A stretch of DNA of 64,000 nucleotides from Acidobacteriota bacterium (GTDB taxonomy: Bacteria; Acidobacteriota; Holophagae; Holophagales; Holophagaceae). The first letter of the stretch is position 1. Each line of letters starts with the position of its first letter. The position numbers were made by a program, and so were the translations under genes. Under the pieces are notes generated by a model, which made no database searches, was not told the DNA's origin, and worked only from the letters and a program-made list of their open reading frames with translations. The stretch covers positions 1 through 64,000 of the forward strand of contig JACQZU010000003.1 in NCBI GenBank assembly GCA_016213735.1, written 5' to 3'. Positions 36,899-46,131 of the stretch are shown in pieces.

Positions 36899-39800
36899 TC
36901 AGGGTGTCGGCCCCGCGGGTCCCGGGGGGACAAGGGGCACGGGCACCCAGTCTCCGCTTCGCAGGGCCACCAGCCAGGCGTCCACGGGCAGCCGCTCCTT
37001 CGAGGAGAGGGCCGACGCGTAGCGGGCGAGCTGGGCGCGGTAGCCGGCCAGCTCCTCATCTCCGAAAGCCCTTGAATGCTTGAAATCCAGGAGATGGACC
37101 CGGCCCTTCTCCCAGACCACCAGGTCCGCCCGGCCCAGGGCCCCGCTGGCGGCGGCCCCCTCCAGGGGGAATTCGGTCCGCCGGCGCAGCAGGCGCCAGC
37201 CCCGGGCCTCGAACTGCTCCAGGAAGCGAAGCGCGTTCTCCCTCGCCCTGGGGACGGGGGGCGCGGCGTCCAGGCACGCCGTGAAGGAGGCCGGCTCCTC
37301 CCAGCGCACCAGGAGCTGCCGAAGGTAGGCGTGAACCGCCTCGCCTTCCTGCCGGGCCTTGGCGCGGGCCTCGGGAGGCAGGCCCTCGTGGGGGTCCTGG
37401 ACGGACTCGGTTTCGGGAAGTCCCTCCCGAAGGGGCGGGGCCACCGGGGGGCGGGCCGCCCTTCCGGGGCGATCCCCGGGGGGTGGAGGGGTCTCCAGGA
37501 TCCTCAGCTCCAGGGGGGCCGCCGCGAGATGCTGGCCCCACTGGGCCCAGGTCCTGGAGCCCTCCGCGGGCTTGGCCTCCTTCGGTTCCTGCAGCAGCAG
37601 GCAGAGTCGCTCCCGGGCCCGGGTGAGGGCCACGTAGAAAAGGTTCAGGTCGTCCTCGCGCTGGCGCGCCTCGGCGAGGGGCTTGAGCTCCTCGTAGTCG
37701 GCCCCGGGGTGTTCCCCCAGCTTCCAGGCCAGGCGCAGACGGCCGGTGGCGGCCTCCGTGCGGAGTCCACCCTTCCCGAAGGAACGGGGATGGCTGTGCA
37801 GCAGGGGAAGGATCACGTCCTCGAATTCCAGGCCCTTGCTGCCGTGAACGGTCTGGATGAGCAGGTCCGCCTCGTCGGGGGCCGCGGGCAGGTCCCCGCG
37901 CACGAGCCCGGCCCGCTCATCCTGCAGACGGGTGAAGGCCACCGAGGGACTGGCGGGCAGCTCCAGCAGCATGGCCAGGAAGGCGGCCAGGTTTCGCCGG
38001 GCCCGCAGGGGCTCCATGGCGCCGTGCACAGCCAGGGCCCGCAGGGAACGGAGCAGGGCTCCCTGGCGGAGCAGGCGCCCCGCCAGTTCCAGGGTGTTCG
38101 CGTGCAGGAGGCTCTGCAGCCACCGGCCGGCGTCCCGCGCGCCCTCGGGCAGGGCGTCGGGATCCAGCCTGCCCAGGCCCGGAAGCGCGGCGCGCCCTCC
38201 GGTGCCCAGGGCCAGCCTGGTCAGGTCCTCGTCCCGCATTCCCGCCACCTGCCGCAGAAGGGCGGCGCAGGGCAGGGGGCGTTCCGGGTGGGCCACGGCC
38301 TCCAGGGCGGCCATCATCAGCCGCACGCCAGGGCTGTCCCAGAAACCATCCCGGGCCACGACGTAGGGCTGGATCCCCCGGGCCTTGAGCCGCTGGAGCA
38401 GGATCGGCAGCCGCGTGCGCTGCTTGAGCAGCAGGGCCCGTCGCCGGGGTGCGCGCCCGGAAGCCTCCCCCAGGCTCCGGGCCCAGCCGGAATCCTCCGA
38501 AAGGGCGGCGATCCATTCGGTGAGGGCCGGGAGGTCGGCGCGGGACTGGGGCGCGGCGCTCCGCACCAGCCCCACCCGGGTTCCCTTGGGTGCCCGGGCT
38601 TGCTGGGAGCCGCCCAGGTCACCCACTCCGGGGGACAACCGGGGCCAGAGTTCCTCCACGAAGCCGTTGGCCAGGGCGACGATGTCGGGGGTCGAACGGA
38701 AGTTGGCGGGCAGGCGGAAGGCCCCTTCCCCGGCGGCCTGCAGGTGGTCCCGGAGCAGGGCGGGATCCCCGCCCCGGAACCCGTAGATCGCCTGCTTCAC
38801 GTCGCCCACGCGCACCACGCGTTCCGCCCCCAGGGCGCTCAGGAATGCGTCCTGGGACCGGGAGGTGTCCTGGTACTCGTCCACCAGGAGCAGGCGGGGG
38901 GCCTGAAGTTCCATGCCCCCGCCCTGGAGGGCGACCAGGGCCTGCCTCACCAGGTCCCCGAAGGTGGCCAGGCCCAGCTGGCGCTTCCGCTCCTCGAAGG
39001 CCCGGAGGCCGCCGACCAGCAGGCAGCGCAGCCAGGCCTCCAGGGCCTCCGCCGCCGGCGTGAAGGTGGCCATGGCCTCGCGGAAGGTGTCCGAGAAGTA
39101 CTGGTTCTCCGGCTTCACGGCCCGGCTCTGGGCCTCGGCCCAGGCCAGCTGTTCGGCGAGGCCCGCCCCAGGGGAGGGCAGGGCTTGGATGCAGGAGGGC
39201 TTGAAGTACCTGCGGGAGGAACTGGAGGCATCCAGGGCCCGCAGGGGATCGGCCACGAAGGGGGCCAAGGCCCGGGCCGCCGCTTCCAGGGCGGCGCGGA
39301 GGCGCTCCCGGTGCGGCGCCGGGTCTTCCGGGTCGAAATGCCCTTGGGCGTCGAGGTGCTGGTCGTGGGCACGGGAGAGCTCCTCCCAGTTCCGTTCGGC
39401 CCAGGCCAGCAGCAGGCGCGCCCCGTCGTGGTCCGGGTGCTCCGGGGGCAGGTCCAGGGTCTCGCGGAGGGACTGGCGGAGCAGGCGCAGAAGGGAGGGG
39501 TGGGCCACGTCCAGGAGGGTCCCCGGGGCGCCCTCCCCCCGGCCCAGCACCCGCCGGGCCAGGCTGTGGATGGTGGAGACCGCCATCAGCTCCGCCTCCC
39601 GGCGGACCCGGCGCCAGAAGGCCTGGGCCCCCGACGGGGACGAGGTCCAGGGCTGGCCAGGCCAGTGGGGGGTGGCCGCGCCGACCTCCCGGGCGGCCTT
39701 GGGGAGTTCCCCGGGCAGCGAGAGGCCTTCGAGGGCGGCCTCCACGCCTGCGCCGTCCCCGGCCCGAAGGGGGCCCAGCACCGCGTCCCACGCGGCCGCG

Positions 39801-40027
39801 TCCAGGCTCGCCAGGAGGTTCAGGGGCCGCCGCAGGCGTTCCCGGAGGTCCGCCGCCGCCGCTTCGCTGAAAGTGGTGGCCAACACCTCGTGGGGGCGCA
39901 GGTCCCCCCGTCCCAGCTGGGCCAGCACCACCACGGTGATCGTGAAGGTCTTCCCGGAGCCGGCGCTCGCGCTCACGACCAGGGATCGGTCGAGGAGGCG
40001 GGGGTCCCTCAGGTCCAGGTCCTGCAT
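36899..40027 (-). CDS. addA: AddA-like helicase-nuclease subunit
   Basis: 1042 residues. UvrD-type superfamily 1 helicase: Walker A VVSASAGSGKTF (about 17-28), motif II 'LLVDEYQDTSRSQ', motif III-V segments 'GDVKQAIYGFRGG' and 'TVHGSKGLEFE' near residue 730. The C-terminal about 150 residues carry a RecB-family nuclease: 'GRADLVVWEKGRVHLLDFKHS' (the D and K of the PD-(D/E)xK core). With AddB it unwinds and trims DNA ends for RecA-mediated repair. Somewhat shorter than Firmicutes AddA (about 1200). ATG is 1 bp after the addB stop, so the genes are coupled. Confidence 0.92.
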   Translation of the reverse strand: MQDLDLRDPRLLDRSLVVSASAGSGKTFTITVVVLAQLGRGDLRPHEVLATTFSEAAAADLRERLRRPLNLLASLDAAAWDAVLGPLRAGDGAGVEAALEGLSLPGELPKAAREVGAATPHWPGQPWTSSPSGAQAFWRRVRREAELMAVSTIHSLARRVLGRGEGAPGTLLDVAHPSLLRLLRQSLRETLDLPPEHPDHDGARLLLAWAERNWEELSRAHDQHLDAQGHFDPEDPAPHRERLRAALEAAARALAPFVADPLRALDASSSSRRYFKPSCIQALPSPGAGLAEQLAWAEAQSRAVKPENQYFSDTFREAMATFTPAAEALEAWLRCLLVGGLRAFEERKRQLGLATFGDLVRQALVALQGGGMELQAPRLLLVDEYQDTSRSQDAFLSALGAERVVRVGDVKQAIYGFRGGDPALLRDHLQAAGEGAFRLPANFRSTPDIVALANGFVEELWPRLSPGVGDLGGSQQARAPKGTRVGLVRSAAPQSRADLPALTEWIAALSEDSGWARSLGEASGRAPRRRALLLKQRTRLPILLQRLKARGIQPYVVARDGFWDSPGVRLMMAALEAVAHPERPLPCAALLRQVAGMRDEDLTRLALGTGGRAALPGLGRLDPDALPEGARDAGRWLQSLLHANTLELAGRLLRQGALLRSLRALAVHGAMEPLRARRNLAAFLAMLLELPASPSVAFTRLQDERAGLVRGDLPAAPDEADLLIQTVHGSKGLEFEDVILPLLHSHPRSFGKGGLRTEAATGRLRLAWKLGEHPGADYEELKPLAEARQREDDLNLFYVALTRARERLCLLLQEPKEAKPAEGSRTWAQWGQHLAAAPLELRILETPPPPGDRPGRAARPPVAPPLREGLPETESVQDPHEGLPPEARAKARQEGEAVHAYLRQLLVRWEEPASFTACLDAAPPVPRARENALRFLEQFEARGWRLLRRRTEFPLEGAAASGALGRADLVVWEKGRVHLLDFKHSRAFGDEELAGYRAQLARYASALSSKERLPVDAWLVALRSGDWVPVPLVPPGPAGPTP

Positions 40028-40028
40028 T

Positions 40029-42956
40029 TCAGTCCCCGTCCTCGGACGCCACGCTCACGTCCACCGGCCGGCCGCACAGGGCGCCCAGTTCGCACTGCTG
40101 GCAGTGCTCTCCCGGCGTGGGGGGGAAGTCCCCGGCCTCCAGTCGGGCGTCCAGCCGCTCCAGGTTCTCCAGGAGCAGGGTGCGCCAGCCTCCATTCCCC
40201 CCGGCCTCCGCCAGGGTCTTCAGGGGCCGGGTGACCGGTTTCGGCTCGTCCTCCCGCAGGGGCACCAGGGCCGCCGCAGCGGGGATTCCGGGATGGGCGT
40301 CCTCGGCCAGCAGCATGTAGAGGGGCGTCTGGAGGTGCGAGGCAAAGGGGGCCCCCGCTTCGGCGTAGGCCTGGAGCCGCCGTTTCGTGGAGGTCTTGTA
40401 GTCGGTGATCCGGTGGAACATCGGGCCCTCCGGATGCTCCCAGCGCTCGAGGCGGTCCACCGTGCCCGCGACGGCCAGGGAGCGTCCCCCCGGAAGGACC
40501 AGGTCCACCGGCCCCAGGGCCTGCTCCAGGCCCAGCAGGGTGCGCGTCCAGCCCTGCTTCAGAGGATCGGGAGGGGCGCCCTTCTTCCTGGGGGAGGAAG
40601 GGGCCGTCCGCGTCTCGGGGAAGAGCAGGGCCAGCTCCTCCTCCGTGGGAGCCTCGGCGGCGGCATCCTCGTGCAGCGCCGCGGCGAGCTTGGGCAACAG
40701 TCCCTCCACCTCCAGGCGCAACTGGGGCCACTGCTCCCGGGGCACCTCGAGGCGCGGATCGGCGAGCCATTCCGCGCCGTGGGTTTCCCAGGCACCCCTC
40801 AGCCGAGCCTCCGGAGTCGGTCCGCCGGAAGCCAGGAGGGCGCCGGGCCAGTCCCGCACGCCCACGAAGGGAAGGAGGGCCGCCTCCAGCAGCTTGTGGG
40901 CGAGGGTGCCCTCGGCCATGCGGAGCCGGCTGGGCGCGTCGAAGACCTGGAGGCGCCAAACCCGTTCCGCCAGGGAGCGGAAGGGGCAGCGGGCCAATCC
41001 CTCCAGGGCGGTGGGGCTGGCGGCGGGCCTCCCCTTGAGCCACGCCTCCCGGATCCCCCCCACCCGGTCCTCCGCCGGAGCCTCCGCCCTCAGGGCCTCC
41101 GGTTCGGGCCGGGCCTGGGCGGCGACGGCGCGGGCCTCCGCCAGGGGCTCCGCCTCGCCGCCCTCCCAGAGCCAGCGCAGGCGGCTGTGGGTGTTCGGAT
41201 CGGAAGGCCCCACCTCCTGCACGCCCTCCAGGGCATGCCAGAAGGGTCCCTGGGCCCGGGTCCGGCCCTCCGCGTCCTGGGCGGGGCTGAGGGCCACCAG
41301 GTGTTCCCGGGTGAGGGCCAGGGCCTTGCTGAAGGCATAGGCCTCCCGCTGGAAGGCCCGGGGCACCTGGTCCCCATGCTCGGCCCGGGGCAGCCAGAAG
41401 CGCTGCAGGGCCGCCGGGAAGGACGTGGGGCCCTCCTGCCGGGTGCGTTCCAGCAGGGCGCGGTTGATGGCGGCCTGGCGGTTCCAGTCCAAGTCCGGGT
41501 TCTCCTCCGGGCGGGCGGGCCAGGCCCCCTCCGAAAGGTCCAGCAGGAGGGTGGCCCGGGCGCCCTTCCACTCGTCCAGCAGGGTCCCCGGGGCCACCAG
41601 GCGCAGGCCTTCGGGGGCGCGGTCCGGGGCGCCGCTCCGGGCGACTTCCAGGAAGGCCTCCAGGGCCTCCACCATGTCCGGAAAGGCCCACCGTTCCCCG
41701 GCCCAGACCTCCTTCAGGAGGCCCAGGGGGCCGTAGAGATCGTCGGCCTCCCTCGGGGGGCGGAGGAGCCCGGCCAGGGTGCCCAGACGCTCCACCCACT
41801 CCCGGGCCGGCAGGGTGGCCCCCCGAAGGTGGAGGAGGTCCTTCCACAGGGCCTCGGCCGAGGCGCGGGCCCGCTCTCCCAGGTGCATGAAGCTGGCCTC
41901 GAAGGCTTTGGGGCCGCTCTGGTCCGCCAGGGAGAGAAGGTCCGCCCAGGCCCGCAGGTCCTCCCGGCGGGAGGCCCGCAGGCCCCCGGAGACGAGGCAG
42001 GGATCCCAGCGTTGCAGCCCGGACAGGAGGCTCCAGACCGGGCTCCAGGCCTCGCTGGCGGCCAGCGGCACCAGGGCGCCCCGGACGTGGAGGGACCCCC
42101 CCTCGGCCGCCAGGAGCGGCGCCAGGAAGGCCCCCGCCCGGGCGGGTTCGGGATGGACGACGGTGATCTCCTGGGGGGCGATCCCCGCGTCCATCCACGC
42201 ACAGACCTGTTCCAGGGCCGCCCGCAGGAGATCCACCGGACCTTCCACCAGGCCGCGGCGCAACCCGGGCGACGGGGGCAGGGGCCCTTCGAAGAGCTGC
42301 TCCAGGGCAGCGCCCCAGGGGTTCTCCCCCCAGTCCGGAGGTTCCTCCAGGAGCAGCTCATTCGGAAGGTCTCCGCCGTGCTGCTCCAGGCCGTCCAGGA
42401 ACCAGCCCACCAGCGGCAGGGGGCCGCCGAAGAGCCCGGAGGTGGCCCCGCCCTTGCGCGTGGCCAGCGTGAAGGTGGCGCCCCCCAGGCCCGGCACGCA
42501 GGCCAGGGCCCGCAACCGCACCGGCTCCAGGTCCCGGAGCCCCCCGCGGATCGGGTCATCCTCCGGTCCCCGCTCGATCCACAGGCCCCGCCGTCCCGCG
42601 AGCTCCAGGTCCACCGCCCGCCAGAGGGCCTCGTCCGGCTCCAGGCAGCCCGCACCCGTCACTTCCTGGAGGTAGGCCTCCAGGTGGTCCGCCAGGTTGC
42701 GCAGGCTGTGGGGCGCGCGGGGGCTCCCCAGGTCCAGGCCCGGGAGTCCCCGGAGCGTTCCGGGCAGAAGGCCGTGGGCCAGCAGGTGGCGGCAGGCCTG
42801 GGCCCGGGCCCGCACCGAATCCAGGCTGGGCCGGGGCCAGCCCCGGGCCTTCGCCTGCCGCCGCGCCACCCGCAGGTGCAGCAGCATGCCCTGCGCCCCC
42901 GACACCGGGGGACGGTGGTCGTCCAGCAGCACACCGTCGAAGGGGTCGTAGCTCAT
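40029..42956 (-). CDS. addB: AddB-like nuclease subunit with Fe-S cysteines
   Basis: 975 residues. Helicase-fold relative without an obvious Walker A, as in several AddB proteins. The C-terminal PD-(D/E)xK domain reads 'VAGTVDRLERWE' and 'HRITDYKTS'. Four cysteines frame it: C657 ('LARCPF') and C952-x2-C955-x5-C961 ('HCQQCELGALC'), matching the iron-sulfur staple of AddB/Dna2-type nucleases. The pair processes double-strand breaks. It is the first gene of the addB-addA operon, read away from a 537-bp gene-free stretch. Confidence 0.9.
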   Translation of the reverse strand: MSYDPFDGVLLDDHRPPVSGAQGMLLHLRVARRQAKARGWPRPSLDSVRARAQACRHLLAHGLLPGTLRGLPGLDLGSPRAPHSLRNLADHLEAYLQEVTGAGCLEPDEALWRAVDLELAGRRGLWIERGPEDDPIRGGLRDLEPVRLRALACVPGLGGATFTLATRKGGATSGLFGGPLPLVGWFLDGLEQHGGDLPNELLLEEPPDWGENPWGAALEQLFEGPLPPSPGLRRGLVEGPVDLLRAALEQVCAWMDAGIAPQEITVVHPEPARAGAFLAPLLAAEGGSLHVRGALVPLAASEAWSPVWSLLSGLQRWDPCLVSGGLRASRREDLRAWADLLSLADQSGPKAFEASFMHLGERARASAEALWKDLLHLRGATLPAREWVERLGTLAGLLRPPREADDLYGPLGLLKEVWAGERWAFPDMVEALEAFLEVARSGAPDRAPEGLRLVAPGTLLDEWKGARATLLLDLSEGAWPARPEENPDLDWNRQAAINRALLERTRQEGPTSFPAALQRFWLPRAEHGDQVPRAFQREAYAFSKALALTREHLVALSPAQDAEGRTRAQGPFWHALEGVQEVGPSDPNTHSRLRWLWEGGEAEPLAEARAVAAQARPEPEALRAEAPAEDRVGGIREAWLKGRPAASPTALEGLARCPFRSLAERVWRLQVFDAPSRLRMAEGTLAHKLLEAALLPFVGVRDWPGALLASGGPTPEARLRGAWETHGAEWLADPRLEVPREQWPQLRLEVEGLLPKLAAALHEDAAAEAPTEEELALLFPETRTAPSSPRKKGAPPDPLKQGWTRTLLGLEQALGPVDLVLPGGRSLAVAGTVDRLERWEHPEGPMFHRITDYKTSTKRRLQAYAEAGAPFASHLQTPLYMLLAEDAHPGIPAAAALVPLREDEPKPVTRPLKTLAEAGGNGGWRTLLLENLERLDARLEAGDFPPTPGEHCQQCELGALCGRPVDVSVASEDGD

Positions 42957-43493
42957 GGAGTCCCGGGAAGGGGGGAGGCTTGATTATTGGGCAGGGAGGC
43001 AGGAACCCGAAACGGGTCCTGGAACGCAGCTTGCGGAATCTGGATGGACAATGGCTGTCGAGGCGAATCCTTCCCTGGTCCTTCGGTTCCCTGGTAGCGG
43101 CGCACGCCGGCGTCTCGGGAGCCAGGCTAGGCCGAAGAGCGCCTTCCAGGCCCGGGTGGCCAGGATCGCCTCGGGGAACCGCATCCGGTGGATCTCGCCA
43201 TCAACGGGGTGCTCGCCCCGGCGGGGTTCTTTCCAGGGTGCTGTGATTCGACAGGAGAGGTCGCCGGGTCACCCGGGGCCCGAACCTTTCCCGGATCAGC
43301 CGCCGCAAGGGGCGCCCTTGACGGCGCCCAGGAGGATCATGCCCCTGACGGAGAAGAGGAGCCGGCCTCTCGGACATCAGAGTGCCCCAGGACCCTGGAG
43401 GCCTCCGAGCGTTTCATCCCTTCCCGCCGGCGGCGCGGTTCCGCGTGCACAGGGCCGCCAACCGTGCCAATAATCCCCCCCAGGAGGGGTGAC
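42957..43493. other. Gene-free divergent region with a gene-tail remnant
   Basis: This 537-bp stretch lies between the divergent addB and a secreted-protein gene. No intact gene is convincing. At about 43299-43342 it contains a 45-bp sequence closely similar to the 3' end of the transporter-like gene at 44538 (see direct repeat). On the minus strand this reads MILLGAVKGAPCGG then stop, against MALLGAVKAACGG in the intact gene. A minus-strand frame near 43184 with 'RFPEAILATRAWKALFGLAW' may be another eroded fragment. Confidence 0.5.
43316..43335 (+). repeat. Left copy of 20-bp direct repeat
   Basis: The sequence CCTTGACGGCGCCCAGGAGG is repeated exactly at 44576-44595 in the same orientation, with imperfect similarity over about 45 bp. 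The pair brackets the hypothetical gene at 43494. In the right copy it is coding sequence for the end of the transporter-like gene. Confidence 0.85.
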
Positions 43494-44483
43494 ATGGCTG
43501 CTTCGAACCGGATCCTGGGAACGGTGCTCGGAATCATGGCGGCCTTTTCGGCCCCGGAGGGGTCGGCCTCGGCCCTCCAGGAGACCCCCGGGAAGATCAA
43601 GCGTGCGGGCGCCGCCGAGGCCCAGGCCCGACGGGAGGCCTACCGGGAGGAAGGAAAGCGGCAGGGGCAGGAGTCCGCAGTCAAGGCCGCCTCGAAGGAG
43701 GAGCTCTATCAGTACTACTCCAGCAAGCTCTACCAGGCGGTCAGGCTCGCGAAGGAACCGCCGGGGAACGACCTGGAGCGGCACTGGGAGGCAACGGCGA
43801 AGATCGCGGCGGAGTTGCCCACCGTCCATAGCCTGCTCGCTGCCAACAAGGCCCTCGCGGACGATCACACCTACCAGGACCTGAAGGAGGTCGAGGACAA
43901 CGCCGCCGCCTGGCGGAAGCAGGCCGCAGCCAAGTTGGCGGCCAACGTGGACACGATGATGGAATGGCCGCGGAAGAGCAAGGGCGCAGACGTCGTCTTC
44001 GGCAAGCAGGTCGCCGAGGCAAGAAGGCTGCTGGACGCCGCTGCACGTTACGATGCGAACCACCCCCAGGTTGCGAAGCTGCTGGCCGAGCTCTCCTCCA
44101 TGGAGAAGGGGGCTGCCGGCGCCGTGGCCGCGCGGAAGTGGGAGGGGCACCGGAACGCGCCCCAGGGCGTCGGCGAACTGGCCGCCGCGGCCATGAAGTA
44201 CTTCAAGGGCCCCAAGGGCTGGACCGACCGCTACACGGTCCTCGCCGTCGCCATCCGGGGGCCATGGACCGTCCAGAAGAAGAACCTCCTCGGCGCCCCG
44301 ATCCTGTATGGAATCCCCGCCCAGCTGGCGGTTCAGAAGGAGGAGGACAGAAAGCTCAAACAGGTGCGGGTGTTTGAGGGCACCCTGATCACCGCCGAGC
44401 GGGCCGGGGTCCAGGCAAAGCCACCCTTCGAGGGTTTCTACGTGGGCCAGAACTGGCTGGTGAATGCCGATTCGGTGAAGTGA
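43494..44483 (+). CDS. Secreted hypothetical protein, helical then strand-rich
   Basis: 329 residues; ATG 43494 has AGGAGG nine bases upstream. Signal peptide to about residue 27 (ASA). Residues about 30-215 are Ala/Lys/Glu-rich helices ('AQARREAYREEGKRQG'); residues about 235-329 are strand-rich ('DRYTVLAVAIRGPWTVQKKN', 'PFEGFYVGQNWLVNADSVK'). No family recognised. It ends 54 bp before the convergent transporter-like gene and is bracketed by the 20-bp direct repeats, which suggests a separate insertion or duplication event. Confidence 0.65.
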   Translation: MAASNRILGTVLGIMAAFSAPEGSASALQETPGKIKRAGAAEAQARREAYREEGKRQGQESAVKAASKEELYQYYSSKLYQAVRLAKEPPGNDLERHWEATAKIAAELPTVHSLLAANKALADDHTYQDLKEVEDNAAAWRKQAAAKLAANVDTMMEWPRKSKGADVVFGKQVAEARRLLDAAARYDANHPQVAKLLAELSSMEKGAAGAVAARKWEGHRNAPQGVGELAAAAMKYFKGPKGWTDRYTVLAVAIRGPWTVQKKNLLGAPILYGIPAQLAVQKEEDRKLKQVRVFEGTLITAERAGVQAKPPFEGFYVGQNWLVNADSVK

Positions 44484-44537
44484 TCCAGTCCCCGTCGGGC
44501 GGCACCACCGGAGACCATTCGCCCGCGGTCGCCCCCA

Positions 44538-45173
44538 TCAGCAGCCGCAGCCGCTCCCGCAGCCGCCGCAGGCGGCCTTGACGGCGCCCAGGAGGGCCAT
44601 GCTCCGCCCGGCGAGGTAGAGGCGCAGCGCCAGGGCCAGGGCGGTCGCCCCGTCGGCCAGGGGGAACCAGCGGCCCGCCAGGACCCCGGCCAACAGGATC
44701 GCGGCGAGCTCCACTTGGACCCGGGCCCGGGCCCCGTCCAGGGCCAGGCTGGGGTGGGCTTCCGCCAGGGGCAGCTTGGCGCGCCACAGGAGGGCCAGCA
44801 GGGACAGGGCCAACAGGGCCAGGCCGGGGGCGGCCAGGCCCGGTTCCGGGGCCTGGCGGTCCAGCAGCTGGCCGATCCCCACCACCGCAAGGCACAGGGC
44901 CAGGAGGCGCAGGGCCACGCTCACGAAGCGGAAGATCCTCAGCTCGCGCTCCAGGCCCCGGTTGCCCAGGCCCGCGCGGATCCGCGCCCAGAGGCTCAGG
45001 GAGAGGGGAAGCTGGAGGAGGCTGGCGACCCCGAAACCCACCAGGGCCGAGGAGGACTGGGCGGCCCCCAGGGCGATGGCCCCGAGGCCGAAGAAGGCGC
45101 CGCTGAGGGCGGAGAGCAGGCTCAGGGGCGCCGCCTGGGCGGGGCAGGGGACGGACGGGGCCAGGTCATTCAC
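44538..45173 (-). CDS. CDF-like membrane protein with Cys-rich tail, metal site degenerate
   Basis: About 211 residues from GTG 45173; an in-frame GTG at 45260 would add a polar leader. Five to six membrane segments. The segment 'ALVGFGVASLLQL' aligns with the cation-diffusion-facilitator helix 2 'VGFGLDS', but the metal-binding Asp is Ala. 'LDGARARVQVELAAILLAG' resembles helix 5. The C-terminus is CGGCGSGCGC, five Cys among Gly, a possible metal-binding tail. It may be a degraded or re-purposed metal transporter. The tail shares sequence with an upstream remnant at 43.3 kb. Family call is tentative. Confidence 0.6.
   Translation of the reverse strand: MNDLAPSVPCPAQAAPLSLLSALSGAFFGLGAIALGAAQSSSALVGFGVASLLQLPLSLSLWARIRAGLGNRGLERELRIFRFVSVALRLLALCLAVVGIGQLLDRQAPEPGLAAPGLALLALSLLALLWRAKLPLAEAHPSLALDGARARVQVELAAILLAGVLAGRWFPLADGATALALALRLYLAGRSMALLGAVKAACGGCGSGCGC
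44576..44595 (+). repeat. Right copy of 20-bp direct repeat
   Basis: Exact partner of 43316-43335. It lies within the 3' coding end of the CDF-like gene (minus strand), encoding the LLGAVKA stretch. Confidence 0.85.
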
Positions 45174-45445
45174 CCATCCATTGCAGCAGTGCGGTTCTTC
45201 GGGGGCAAGGCCACGCCCTTCGTTGCGGGGCTCTTGGGACCGGCCTCGCAAGCTGCGCACCCCACCGTCACAGGCGGTGCGGCTGCCGGGCCTTGCCCGG
45301 ACCGGAATCCCGAGGATTCAAAGTGACGTCTCAGCGTGTCAATGACGCCCGGAACAAGGGCGCGCGCCGGTCGGCCGGGGCAGGTGTACAATACCCCCCG
45401 ATCCCACCAGAAAAGCCCGCATTTCGGCCTGATCGGAGGCGGACC

Positions 45446-46066
45446 ATGGCGCTTCAGGGCGATTCGATCGAAGCCACCCAGGCGGTCCAGGCTGGACCCG
45501 AGCCTGTGCCGCCCGAGACGGGGCCCCGCTGCGAGGAATGCCGCGGAATGGCCCAGGGCGGGTATTCCGCAAGTTTTGCCATGGGGCGGGTCCACCACAC
45601 CACGGAAACCGAGCACATGGGGATCTACATGCAGAGGACCACCCAGTGGGAGCATTTCACGGACATCCGGATGGTTGACCTCCACCTGTGCCGGGACTGC
45701 TGCTTGCGCATCATGAACCGACACAAGTTGATCTGTTCGTGGTTCCTTGTCGGGGGACTGGCCCTCCTCGCCGCGTTCGTCGTCGTGCTCTACTTCGCCG
45801 CCGAATCCAAGACACAGACGGAACGCCAGCTCATGCTTCTGGTGATTCCCGGAACGGCCCTTGTGCTTTTCGGGCTCCTGGCCTGGAAGGTCCTTCTGCC
45901 GATCCGGTGGGTCCGAGAGGGCCGAACATTGAAGGAGGAACTCCGCGAGCGGATCCTCAAGCACGTCGCTGTGAAGGCCACCACGGCACGAGGCCTCGAC
46001 GGCTGCATGTCCCGAAGCGAATTCCAGTGGGCCAAGGACGCGCAACGCATCCAGGGAGGGGCATGA
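45446..46066 (+). CDS. Membrane protein with Cys-pair (zinc-ribbon-like) N-domain
   Basis: 206 residues; ATG 45446 follows GGAGG. The N-terminal half has C-E-E-C (about residues 29-32) and 'HLCRDCC' (about 80-86), spaced like a four-Cys zinc ribbon, with several His between ('VHHTTETEH'). Two membrane segments follow (about 95-118 and 130-150), then a basic tail. No family recognised. Upstream of another unrecognised secreted protein with 65 bp between them. Confidence 0.65.
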   Translation: MALQGDSIEATQAVQAGPEPVPPETGPRCEECRGMAQGGYSASFAMGRVHHTTETEHMGIYMQRTTQWEHFTDIRMVDLHLCRDCCLRIMNRHKLICSWFLVGGLALLAAFVVVLYFAAESKTQTERQLMLLVIPGTALVLFGLLAWKVLLPIRWVREGRTLKEELRERILKHVAVKATTARGLDGCMSRSEFQWAKDAQRIQGGA

Positions 46067-46131
46067 ATTCCGTCGAGGTTTCGCCTGCATAGAATCCACC
46101 CTCGTTCCTGCCGCCATCAAGGAGTGCCACC

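Noticed and set aside
36899-42956. Helicase-nuclease pair as an anti-phage defence system
   Set aside because: Domain order, Fe-S cysteines and gene order match AddAB repair; no defence genes adjoin.
38913-42983. A 1356-residue plus-strand frame
   Set aside because: It is antisense to addA and addB, which carry complete family motifs.
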